From Piper betle (taxonomy: Eukaryota > Streptophyta > Magnoliopsida > Piperales > Piperaceae): a stretch of 64,000 bases of DNA. Positions 22,977 through 34,399 of the stretch are shown one piece after another. The notes under the pieces are model-generated. The model was not told where the DNA came from. It saw only the letters and a program-made list of their open reading frames with translations, and ran no database searches. The stretch's first letter is position 1; each line of letters starts with the position of its first letter. The stretch is taken from contig JAURVB010010208.1 of assembly GCA_033002965.1 (NCBI GenBank), positions 1 to 64,000 on the forward strand, written 5' to 3'. Both the position numbers and the translations under genes were made by a program.

Positions 22977-25900
22977 TTCTGCCAATTGTACTGATTATGA
23001 TTAACAGCCCTTTGACAAATTTTTTTATTTATAATATTAATAATGATAGACGTTACCTTACGAAGAAAAAAAGTCAAAGTTGGGCTTCTGTTTGCAAATT
23101 CGGCATTCATTTTTATTCAAATTGGGCACGGAACAAAGAGGCAAAACTTGTCTGTATTTGTTAAAAATTTGTTTTGGTAAAATACGAATGGAAATAAACG
23201 TTTTACCCCTTAATCATTTCTCCTACTCTGTTACCACTAACTTCCGGAGAGGTGTCCACGACGCGGACAACGGATGTCCGCGCTGTGACTGCCATTGGGC
23301 GGACATGGCGTTCGTGTAAATAGACGCGAACAATGTTCATACTTTTTATATAACCTCTCTCGATCCGGCTCAAATTATAACATAATAAATTTATATTATT
23401 TTTTAAAAAAATATAATTAATTAAAGTTAAAATTTTATAATTTATTCTCGTTAATAAACTTATTTTTACCTTAAATAAGTATTATATATAGGACTAAATT
23501 ACAGGATCTTATATTGGGATCAAAATTCCTACACTCGATTTGTTATTAATCTTACCTCACGTCCTCTCTGCTTCTCCTCCGGTGAAAGCAATTGCTATTG
23601 AATTTCCTTTCGTCACTAACCAACTATTTAATACAGAATTATATTACTTTAATACTATCTATAACGACATAAACCAAAATGCAAATTAATGAATTTTAAT
23701 TATTTCTTCAAAAATAATTAATCAAAATTAAAATTTTATAGATCATTATTACTCGTAAATATTATATCACCTTAATAAGTATTAATTGTAGGACTAATTT
23801 ATAGTTATCATAGTCCACCTACCTTAAAGAAATTTCGTCTTCAAAATTTCTACACTCGAGTTGTTATTAGACCTAGCCCATGTCTTTATTGGCCTATAAC
23901 TATCAATTTATCTTATATTTATAGTCCAACCTATTATTTAACATAAAATTAAGTTATTTTGATATCATCTATAATAGCTCAGTCCAAAGTGTAAGTTTAT
24001 ATGTCTAAGTTATCTTTTAAACTGTAGTTAATAAAGTTAAAGATTTATAGTTCATTTTTAATAATAAATTAGATTTTACCATAAAAATATATTAAATATA
24101 GGACGGAATAGGGAGAACTCACATGTGTCCTTTCGTAGACCACAAACGGGCACAAACAGGTCACCAACATTTATTTTTTACAACAATTTATCTATCTTAC
24201 CTAATTTAAATATAATTCATTACAAATTAATCTACATTAATTGGATCTAATCATAATATTAACTCAATGGTATCTGTAGCATTACAACTAACATGTCAAC
24301 GGATTATTTTGAAAATGATAGGGATTATTTTTATCAGATTACCAAAAAAATTAAGTTATGACTTCAAAAAATAAAAATGAAAAGGGCAGCTCAATAGATA
24401 CATGAAAAGGCCAAACTTTCATCCTTCTACAATATTACAGTCGCCCAACAATAATAAATCCCACAGCCAACCCACACAAATAATAAAAAATTGACATTCA
24501 AGAACGAGATCCACCCAATAACTTTTTTCAGCTTTAAAGAGTAAAAAAAACTTAAGAAACAAAATAAAAATTTTTTGAACTCAGTGTCTCTTCTTCATCC
24601 CCATTGAACTCACAAGAGTCCATTCTTTGTCCATGAAAACCAGTTGAGAGAGGGTGGATGGTGGGGAGATGACCGGTAACTTTTAATGGTAATAAAAGTT
24701 ATCACCGGTTATGGTAATAGATATTGGCCGGCATTGGACTTGAAAGTCGTCGAAATCGAGAATAATTGTCAGCGATAGGGAGAAAGAGATAGTAAGAGAA
24801 TTAAGAGGTGACTATTTGAAAACAAGGGGTGAATTTTGGTTTGAAAAATCTTATAGAGATGTTTTTCACCCACGTTTTTTTAACCAGGTCTTTTTATAAT
24901 CATTTAAATAAATTCTTTTAGATCATAACTATATTTATCTTTATTTTAAAATACAAATGGAGAAATAATTCTTTTGGTTTTTAATTTTTGCCTCCTCAAA
25001 TACACGTAATTGTCAGCGGCCGACACCTAGTCCAAAGAATGTCAGTAGTCCGTGCGGACAGCCATATTTCAGATATGGACACATACACATACAAAACGTC
25101 CATTGTTTTGGACACCTCAGCTTCCGTAGCACAATAAATGCAAGTGATACAATATCACACATGGTGTTGGAAATAGGGACGCAAACAAGCCTAATCGCCT
25201 GGTTAGTATGAGGTCAAAAAATACACAATTCGATGAATAATAAACGAGTTTAAATTAAGGTGTGTTTAATATGGTTTAACTCGAAATTTGAGGCCGTTAG
25301 TATTTAAATTCAAAAAAATATTTAGTTTAACTCGACTTATTAATATTATCGAGGTCATATTGAAATTATATAATATTAAATTTTTTTTAATTTTATATAA
25401 ATCGAGTACGAGCCAAGCACATATATTCGTTCGGCTTAAACTTGACTCAAAAATATATCAAATCGAACAAGAGCCAAACCCATACACCGTAAATTTTAGG
25501 CAAGCTTAGTTCGGTCCATAATACATCAAAGCTCTTCAAACACTCAAACAAACTTACTAAAAATCTCATTAAATTCAAAAATATCTTAACTCGATTCAGC
25601 TCGACTCATTTACACCCTTAGATGGAAGTTCAAATGTATGCATGAACATTTGTTTTTTAAAGTGTTTTTGAATACTTGTTCAAAGTCAAGCTTATAAATT
25701 ATTTCCTTCTATTGGATCATTGATAAGCATCTATGCAAACAAGATAACGCATGCATTATGATGGAAACTTATTTTTTACAGCAAATAAGATAAGATGATG
25801 GAAATTTGATTCCAAAATTGGAAGCTGAAGCTTCCAGTTATCTTCCCTTTTATTAGTATAAAAAATATATAATTTTTTTAAAAAAAGAATAGCATCACAA

Positions 25901-26360
25901 CAATGACAAGCGGGGTATGATGGAAGAAATTTTTTTTCTTTTAAAAGATAAGACGGCAATATTTTTCTTTTTGCTACACAATTTGCCAGCGTAAAATTTT
26001 TTTCTCGAAAGTTGGCATAGGAGTTTTGAGTACAAAATTCATATAATTTTCACTTTTTTTACACTTTTATTTGGGCCAAATTTTTTCTAATCTACTCTTT
26101 ACATTAAAGCGCCCGATATTTTTGCTCTCATCATGTTTTTGGCTTTCTTGTGTCATAGTTGATTCTGACCTACAATACATTCATGGACCCTTTAATATTT
26201 ATTTAATTTTAAATTATAATTATAATTATTTATTATTAAAAAAACATAAAATTATAATTCTACCTAAATTAAGAAATATAAAAATATTAATATATTTTTA
26301 TATATTGATAATTATATTATCAAATTAAATTTTGTTAATAATATAGTTAATTTAGATTTT
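22640..26360. other. AT-rich intergenic DNA, no gene seen
   Basis: AT-rich sequence with a small more GC-rich patch at 23060-23330 whose frames show no domain. Around 23480-24110 related phrases recur (ATAGGACTAAATTA / GTAGGACTAATTTATAG; CTACACTCGA.TTGTTATTA at about 23531 and 23850), so part of it is an old internally repeated element. A copy of the dispersed ATAATTCTACCTAAATTAAG signature lies near 26252. No ends of an LTR or TIR element were recognised. Confidence 0.45.
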
Positions 26361-26362
26361 TA

Positions 26363-26364
<2 letters not shown>

Positions 26365-26411
<47 letters not shown>

Positions 26412-26416
26412 TATAT
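26365..26416. repeat. compound (AT)n(AC)n microsatellite
   Basis: About 16 AT units run directly into about 8 AC units and end in ATATATG. It is a likely length-polymorphic marker. Confidence 0.9.
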
Positions 26417-26439
26417 GTTATTCTTCATTCGGGAGCAGG

Positions 26440-29400
26440 AATCCCACTCCCACGATTAGTCTTCGCTTCAAGTTAGAGTTGAGTTAGATAGGTTTGGTAG
26501 GACTGAGGCGCCATTGTCGCATAAAAAACCCGTGCAATAAAAATAAAAATAAAGTGTCATAAGTAAGTAATAACACAAGAAATTTTTTATGTGGTTCCTC
26601 TTAAGTTTAACTAGAATCTCAGGTAAAATTGATATTCACAATCCACTAATTTTCTGTCTTTTTACAAATTACAAAACTTAGTAGATTTTTGCCACTTTGA
26701 ACCATGCCTTGAAATGTATGCCCGAGTGTTCGAATAATTTTAGTGACATACAGTATACACGGTCGAAATAAGTAGTATGATAATAAATTAGAGTATCGTT
26801 CCCACAGAAAGATGAATTTTCTTAAATTAATTAAAGAAAATAAAATTAAGAACAAAACAGAAATAATTAACTTAACGGAATCTAAATACTAACTTAAATA
26901 AAAAGCGAAGTTAAATTTATAAAACTCGTTCTAGAGTCGAATTTCCCTTAATATGAATTTAATCTTCATCATATCTTACTCTTATCTTTTATTCCCTCGG
27001 ATTGTCGATCTAGGATAATTATATGACATGGTGGCTCCTGCTCCTTCATGCTTCTATTATTTTGCCTCAATTTCTACCTCCCGGTGATAATTGATTAATC
27101 AACAAAATAACGCATTAAGAATTGCCTTACAATCGCATACGGTGTTGTGTATCTTCCGACCACAACGACAAACAAGTCAAAAGACTCGTCGTATGATGAA
27201 CTACCAATGACTAATCTAATTAATTTCTCCCGAAATCTAATTAAACCTCATGATCTAAGAAATAAGTGATCAATCTATTCTTAGCATTAAGAATATGATA
27301 ATTCAAACAATATGATTGAATAAAAGAGTAAAAGCTTGAAATAAATTCAATTAAATCATGTTAAGTTCCATTCTTCTCTAGAACGAAAATTAGAGACTAC
27401 TCCATACTAAAAATAGAAAACATTATAAAGAAGAAACTAATTTTTATTATAAAAGAAAAATAAATTACAAAAACTAAAACTACTACTTTCACTACACTCC
27501 GAAGCCAAGAGATGAGATATGATCAACAACAAATGACCACCACTTTATATAGAAGTGGAGATACAAGAATTCGAAGAGGGTGTTCACAAATCGATGTAAT
27601 CTAATTAATTATAATGTCCCTTTACATTTCCAACTGTTCGACTCCATTGAACACCATACATTGTAGCTATTGGGTGGCACCAAGTGTCATGACCAATCAA
27701 ATCCAAAGCTTAATTTATTCATCTTTTTCTGCATTAAAACATCAAAGTTAAGCATATATAATAAAATATTAATTAACTAAAAAATTAAGTAAAATATTAC
27801 TTAATTAATAATGTTTATACCCGGGAAGTACAAAATCATATTAAAAACATGGGTAAATATTATATATTTTAAACACTTAACACAGAGTTTGAAACTCCAA
27901 GTTCTACAGCTTCGGTCTTCAAATGATAGAATGGACCTTGCCAATGCGTCCGGAATGCCAGATAACGATGTGGTATCAAGTTGCACATGAAATAGTACAC
28001 AAGAAGGTCTTGAGTTAAAATCCAAGTTACAATTCAAAGTGAACCAAATTAGCTGGGCTGGTTCACCTTACTGTACTGTGGCTTGATTTTGTAACACCCT
28101 GATTCAGTTCACCCGTGAACCGAAGTGAAAACTCTAGCGGCCACCAAACCATTTGCTAATTTACTTAATTTGGTCAAGCCAACCCGAATCTACCCTCGGC
28201 GTCTCAAGATAATGATGCAAACATTCAATGTATGGATGAGATGTTTAGGTTTAAACGTTATTCTAAATACATGATTTGATATACCATCAAATTCAAAACA
28301 ACCCAAACTCATTAATAGTTTGAAAAATAAGATTCTTAAAACAAAACGGATAGAGTCTCCATTAAAAATACAATAGGGACCCCCTGTCAACAACAAATAA
28401 TATATATACCTAGTGATAAAATATAAAATGTTGCCAAAACATGCAATTTTTCTCACAACATTCCCATCATAATCATTTTTATTTTTCTAAGCTGAGTCTT
28501 AACTCCATTACTCAACCTGTTCCATTCTATGCACAATACTATCACATACAAATCATTTCACACAATAAGACATTAAAACAATTATTTACTATAATTCACA
28601 ACAATTCATCACATCACATTCTCACTCATTCTCGACAGGTACATATGTGCATGGTGCATGCTCCTCCGTAATCTCAACAGCACTTAGTTATTTTTGGTTC
28701 TCACCTACATATACAAAAATATTAGTAACAAGTGTTATTGGTCTAGAAATAACTAATAATCAAACTAGCATAGGAGAACTGACTCTCCTATTAAATGAAA
28801 TCATTCATATACTTCTGCATTAGAAACTCTCGTAAGGGGCACTCAATTAGGAACTGTCAATCTCAGCTCCACATCGTCCCATTCTGACTTGTCAGATGCC
28901 TCGACAAATTTTCAAACTATCTCTTGCACGAGAAAATCAATTATCCTAAAGCCCTCTACATCCTTTGTATCATTCTTGGTCGTGAGCACGAGATCGAGTA
29001 TTCTTAGGTATGCGCCTTCAGTACCCTTTAAATCTATAAGCCTAGACATGTGCTACATTGCATAACCTGTAATCCTCCACATTTCTCTAGGTTTGAGGAA
29101 CTCAAAGGTGGAATTGTTAGGATCCCTCGAGAGATGAAACGACTTGTTCACCAATCTAGAGTTCGCTTTGACTGGAAAGTGCAACCGCTTGCACTGCACG
29201 TGAGTCAACTTTCCTTTATCTCACATCTCATTGGAAAACCAAAAACTATACATGGATAGGTATGGGTAGGGATTATAATATAGTGGGCCCGAAGGCATCA
29301 TGAATTGGATCTGAGTTTTCTTAAAATAAATTCGAGGGATCTCATCCTCAAAGGTTATTAATCCAAAATTCGTACGACTAAATAACCCGTGTGGAGTAAG

Positions 29401-29990
29401 ATACGATAAATCTACCACTCAACACATCCGCTTACTTGTTAAATCAAATCATGATAGAGTGATAAGGTCAAACCAGAAGCAAGTTTTAAACGAATTTGAT
29501 GGAAACTACAATCGTGTCCGCGTGCCTAGGCGGCGAACTCCTACTGTATACCTACACATCAAATCTAAAAATTAATGCCCATTATCTGAACGATGCATTC
29601 ACACATCCAATATCACACTCACATCAAAACATTCACAATCCAAGTGATCAAGTCAGACAATCATATAAAAAATGCTCTAACTAGTGCATTTAGCAATCTT
29701 ATAACTAACACTAATTAGTCTTATTCACATCAATTCCATTTATGATTTTCTAATTTACATTGCAGTTAATTCACAATTCATACTTAATTTACTTAATTAC
29801 TTCATTAAAATTTATTTCAAATCATGCAAATTTATTTTTATTTGTAATAAAAATATTTTACTATGTCAATCATTCAAATCATAGCATGTTGTATTAATAA
29901 TTATGAATTTTAAATAATTAGGTTGGAGTTAATTATACCTCACGTCGTTAACAATTAGCAATGAATAGGGTTTGTCATGCTGTGTGGGAT
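26440..29990. other. intergenic DNA with possible retrotransposon remnants
   Basis: The phrases ATGTGGTTCCTCTTAAG (about 26590) and GAGTATCGTTCCCACAGA (about 26791) resemble sequences I associate with plant LTR elements. TGTAACACCC at 28090 resembles the start of many gypsy LTRs. I could not find a partner LTR, PBS or coding remnant, so the call is weak. Frames at 28190-28670 and 29050-29680 are short and without recognisable domains. Confidence 0.25.
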
Positions 29991-30345
29991 TCAAATTCAA
30001 CACTTGGGGCAATGGCTACGGCTGCAACATTGGTCCCCAGCGGCAGTGGCCATGGTTGTGGAGGTTGGTGACGCCTGATTGAGGTTGCCGATGGGCCTTG
30101 GGTTGGCCTTTGCAGTGGCGCACGGTGAGGGGAAGGGTGTCTACGTCGAAAGGGGCGGTGATGGTGGCATGACAAGGGCAGAGTGGCATAGTCGGTGGCA
30201 AAATCGATGCCAGGGCATCATGGAAGCCGGGTGATGGCAAGGATGGTGGGGGGCTACTTGGCGACATTGATTAGTAGTTGTGGGGTGATCGAAAGAGGCA
30301 TTGGGGCAGTGACGGGATGAGGGAGGGGGAAACGTCAGGGTGAAA
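29990..30345. other. GC-richer low-complexity patch, unidentified
   Basis: Repeated GGCA/GGTGG phrases lie between AT-rich flanks. Overlapping minus-strand frames encode proline/histidine-rich low-complexity peptides with no domain. It may be a relic of an element; no function is assigned. Confidence 0.3.
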
Positions 30346-31798
30346 GGTTAGGTGGTGATTTCATAATTAAAAGTTGATTCAATTTTGATTTAAATAAAAA
30401 ATAATAAATAATTTTTAATAAAATGTAAAAATAATCTCAAAAAATATGAAAAATACTATAAAATAAAATACACTTCGTAACATTAAAATAACATGTACTT
30501 AAATTGATATATAATACGTCCTAATACATTATTTGGCTTAAAAAAATTTTATCACGAAAATATTAAAAAATAATTTCATACTATCATCAATCTGATAATT
30601 CATTTCTCGGGTACATTTTATTATTATCGCGCTCGTAACACACTGGTGGCTTGGTGGCTTCGGTTCAACGCACATATTATAAAATTGAATTGACATGTTA
30701 TGTGTTTTAAGGAAATTGGGCTAAGGATTATAAACCTCGAACACCGGGTTCCAATCATAACATGGGCAGGAATTAGATGGGCAAATGGGTCCACCTATCT
30801 CCTCTCAGATTCCTTCTTCACTTTGATACCAACGGCAGTGGGGACTTCTCTCTGGTGATAACGATAGCTCCACGGCGACCAGCAAATCAAATTCCCCTGC
30901 TGGTGTTAACCCCTCCCCTATCTGGACTTTGGCAACACTCCTTGGCGAACAGCACAATGGCGAGGCAAAACTCCGGCTGTGAGCAGCGGCTAGGGGGATG
31001 CCCTTTCCTCCTTTTCTCCTTCTAATTGATTTCCCTTCCACTGGCAGCCCCGGGCGAGGCAATGATCAGCAACTCGTTTTCAAACTTCGTCATCCGGAAA
31101 CGCCTTGGTGGAGCAACAACTCGATCGATCTCCTTTATGGTGTCTCAACACCAAGCAACTCAGCTTTCAATGGGTTGGGCCGCAGGAGTCCGGCAATTGC
31201 TGCAGAACAGCGGATGGTGGTGGTAGGCAAGGGCGTGACGCTCTGGGAGATGAAGCTTCTGTCTCCTACTTCACTGTTCTGTTTCTTCTCTTTCTTTTTA
31301 TTCTTTGTTGCAACACTGGCGGGCAAGGCTCTCCTTCTCCTCCAACGAACTTCCGACGACGACTCTTGTCTCGCAGCAACAACAATGATCCTTCTCTCTT
31401 GGCAGGGCAGCAATCCACGGCAAGGTTTCTGGGTGGTGTGCAGCAATCGGGATGGTGACACTCCTCTTGGTGGCGGAGGCCAATCTGTTGGCTATGTGGC
31501 AAGTGGTGCTCCTTTCCCACCGCGGCAAGGGGCTCTGAAATGATGGTCTTGATCCGGTAGCCGGACAACAACTCTGAAACGGGGGCTTGATAGCAATCCT
31601 TCAAGCGGCAGACGACAACTGGGTGGCAGCCAAGAAAGGCATGAGCTTTGGCGAGGCGAGGCTTCTAGAGTGCATGCACGGTTACAGGTTCTCCTCTCCC
31701 GGATGAAGGCAGCGAAGTTCCAAATCCAACGCTCCTCCTTGGCTCGGCTCCAAACACAGTAAAGGCAAGGCTTCACAAAACAACGAATAGGAGGGCAT

Positions 31799-32001
31799 TG
31801 GTAGGCCCTTTAAGGGCCCGTACCCAAACCCGAAACCAATGTTGGATCCTTTGGGCCCACAAAAGGGACTTTAAACAACCAAAGGAAACTCGCAATAGGT
31901 GTCACGGGCCTCTCTTAATCCAAAAGTTATCTTAAGGAATAAGGCCCTCTTAATCCAAAAGGTTAACTTAAGGAATAAGGCGATGTGAGACAAACCCAAC
32001 A
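31799..32001 (-). repeat. downstream LTR of the TRIM-like element
   Basis: It is about 203 bp and differs from the other LTR by point changes. It also carries an internal direct duplication of about 35 bp (CTCTTAATCCAAAAG...TTAAGGAATAAGGC, from about 31912 and 31947) that is single in the other copy. Confidence 0.7.
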
Positions 32002-32153
32002 ACTCCCCTTCGCACATCGGGCGTGCACCCACCTGACAAACTCCTCGTCAAATCATCAAGCGTGGAACCCATGAAGAATCTTCTTCAAATCATCAAGTGG
32101 AACCCATGAAGGAACAACAACAACAATCGGCGTAGGCAAATCCGGCTCGAACT

Positions 32154-32167
32154 TGGCTCTAATACCA
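32154..32167 (-). other. primer binding site (initiator Met tRNA)
   Basis: The minus strand reads TGGTATTAGAGCCA; the usual plant PBS is TGGTATCAGAGCC. It lies two bases inside the upstream LTR end. Confidence 0.7.
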
Positions 32168-32169
32168 CT

Positions 32170-32379
32170 TGTTAGGCCCTTAAGGGCCCGTACCCAAGCT
32201 CCGAAACCAAGTCGGATCCTTTGGGCCCACAAAAGGGACTTTAAACAATCAAAGGAAAGCTCGCAATAAGTGTCACGGGCCTCTCTTAATCCAAAAATTA
32301 ACTTGGTGAATAACGCTTTCCATTAGCCTATATACAAGTCACCAACAACCTCTACGACCGATGTGGGACAAACCCAACG
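32170..32379 (-). repeat. upstream LTR of the TRIM-like element
   Basis: It is about 210 bp, begins CGTTGGG (mutated from TGTTGGG) and ends CCTAACA on the minus strand. Confidence 0.7.
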
Positions 32380-33115
32380 AGCTCGGGTGATGGAGACAAC
32401 CCGTGGTGGCTATGAGGCGGCAGCAATGAAACTACGGGAAGGGCTCCTAGACGATGTGCAGCGATCGGCAACTTTTGGAAAGCAGCACCCAGAGGTGAGG
32501 GGCTCCGGCCAGACTGGGAACAGAAAACAGCAAGGTAGAGGGCGTGCTGCTTATGCACTAGGCTTTTCTTCTTCGGCTATGCAAATAGAATCCTCGGCGG
32601 CGGCTCCGGCATGATGGCGATGATCGGCGGCTGAGTAGAACTCCACTAGCAACCAGGGGCTTCAAGCGGGACTACACCGATGCAGGCCCTTCGTAAGGCT
32701 CTGGACTCTTGTGCTCCAAACAGCAACGTTTTGAGGTAGCGGACGGTAGCAAAGCTCCAATAGCAACGCCTCGTGTGTAAAAAACGGCAAGACTTGAAGG
32801 CAGTTCCGAGTCTTCTCGGCAACCCTCCACGTCCTCGTCCCAACAGCAGCACTTCAAGGTTTAATGGTTCGGTCTTGGGAGAGCTCCAGCGAAACAGCAA
32901 CTCTTGATGGATCACTTCTCCAGTGGTTCAACAGAAGGCGATGGGAGGAATTAAGGCAAGGAACTCCACAGCTTCGGCATACTCCGTGGTAAGGCAAGAC
33001 CCTCGTCAGCAACTCTCTTCATTTCCTCCAGCCAGCAGCTTCTCTCCTCAATCAGAAAATTTTCTCCCCCGGTAAAACACTCGAGGCTTGAGGCTCAGAA
33101 AGCTTGAGGGCCTCT

Positions 33116-34399
33116 GCGTTACACAATTACTTACGTGCGATCATTGACTATTCAAGCTTCCCTACAACCGCGTCCTCTTTCTCCGAATCTACAAACTTTG
33201 TCGCAACAAATTCAGGAAACATTCGTAGTAAAAACTTAGCATAATTCTAATCGAATTAAAAGTTTTTAAAAAATGAATTCTATTTAGTTATTATAATTTT
33301 TTACTTATTAAAATTATTTTTTCGGTTATTTTACATGATAAACCAAAAGATAACCTTCTCCTATACTAAGACGCATAGCACTCAAACTTCAAAGTTTTTT
33401 TAAGAAAAAAAGCTTAGATTTTTTTTTGTAAGCAGTATAAGCGGTATGAGCTTCGTCTTCGTCGCCAAAAACACGATCATTAGTTGCAGCATTTACTACA
33501 GTTCTTATAGGCTTTATAGCGCTACTTTTAAATGCATTGATTGGGCCCCAAGCCACAAGCCTTCTGCTGTCGGATCTAATCCTCCACGAAAAGTAAGAAA
33601 TTTAGCGTATTTGGGTTCCTCCGTCCACAAAACTGAGATCTACTTAAAACTAATAGGGGGTGCCACCTCCTATGCAATAGGTGGACTTGGAAAGAACAAA
33701 GAAGTTTGGATCCGCACAAGCATGCTTAGGCTACATACACAGCTCATAATTGAGTCATTACAAACGTGTAGCAGATTGTCTCTATCAAGGTAGACCATCC
33801 TCCAAACTGTACATTAAACCAAGCATGGAGGGAACGACCTGTGTCCACTCTCGACCAAATGCCCTCCGAAGCAAATCTATGAAAAATGAATAGCCAATCT
33901 AGAAGTTCAGAATTCAGATGTGGAACTTCCAGCGACTGCAAAGTACTGTTCAGCCATTTGATCCTGAACTTATTTCTGACTCAACAAATTGCCAGCGGCT
34001 GATTACAACAAGGAATCATCCTAAAAATGTTTTTCGACCACTAATATTTTTGACGCTGCTGTACGATCTTGCCAGCTTTATAGAGGTTCAGTAGACAAAA
34101 GAAAAAACGAACAAGTAATTTCCATTTTCACTGATCATTAATCCACAGTCTAAAGGATCAATCAGCGCCTTATAGCTAGACAACTATAAGTAGCTAACTG
34201 ATCAACCACACGAACAAAATATGGTGTCAAAACTATAATAATTTCTTTTTAAAAGGAAGCTAGTATATTGACAAGTGAAGAGTTCTTCAATGGAACTCTA
34301 TAAAATATAGAGAGAACCATTGCAACAAGGAGCACACTATGGTACCACAGTGAGAAAAGATGAGAGCAAATAACTCAAGCAATTTAGCTGTCAGTGCAT
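33116..34399. other. intergenic DNA and 3' flank of the FRIGIDA-like gene
   Basis: It holds AT-rich spacer, an unrecognised 115-codon + frame at 33446-33793 without domain motifs, and presumed 3' UTR of the minus-strand gene from about 34100. Nothing else is supported. Confidence 0.4.

Larger units (their letters stand above)
31799..32379 (-). mobile_element. TRIM-like miniature LTR retrotransposon
   Basis: Two direct repeats of about 205 bp flank a 168-bp interior. On the minus strand the upstream LTR is 32379-32170 and the downstream LTR is 32001-31799. Both read TGTTGGGTTTGTC(C/T)CACATCG at the start (first base now C in the upstream copy) and share the GGGCCC/AAAGGATCC body. Two bases after the upstream LTR is TGGTATTAGAGCCA, a one-mismatch initiator-methionine tRNA primer binding site (32154-32167). 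A polypurine stretch AAGGGGAG (about 32004-32011) abuts the downstream LTR. No gag or pol is present. Size, PBS and PPT fit a terminal-repeat retrotransposon in miniature. I see no target-site duplication, so the ends may be eroded. Confidence 0.7.
30770..33115. repeat. GC-rich non-coding repeat block containing a TRIM-like element
   Basis: This is a 2.3-kb stretch with genic GC content but no consistent reading frame. It is full of recurring short phrases such as GGCAAGGC, CGGCAAC, AGCAAC and CTCCGGC on the + strand. Many frames of 60-180 codons overlap in all six phases, with no domain in any of them. It looks like the body of a degenerate repeat of unknown class. The small LTR element at 31799-32379 lies inside it. 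Confidence 0.4.

Noticed and set aside
33446..33793. 115-codon + frame as a gene
   Set aside because: No recognisable motif, no Kozak-like context and no flanking exons. Codon use is indistinct from the surrounding spacer.
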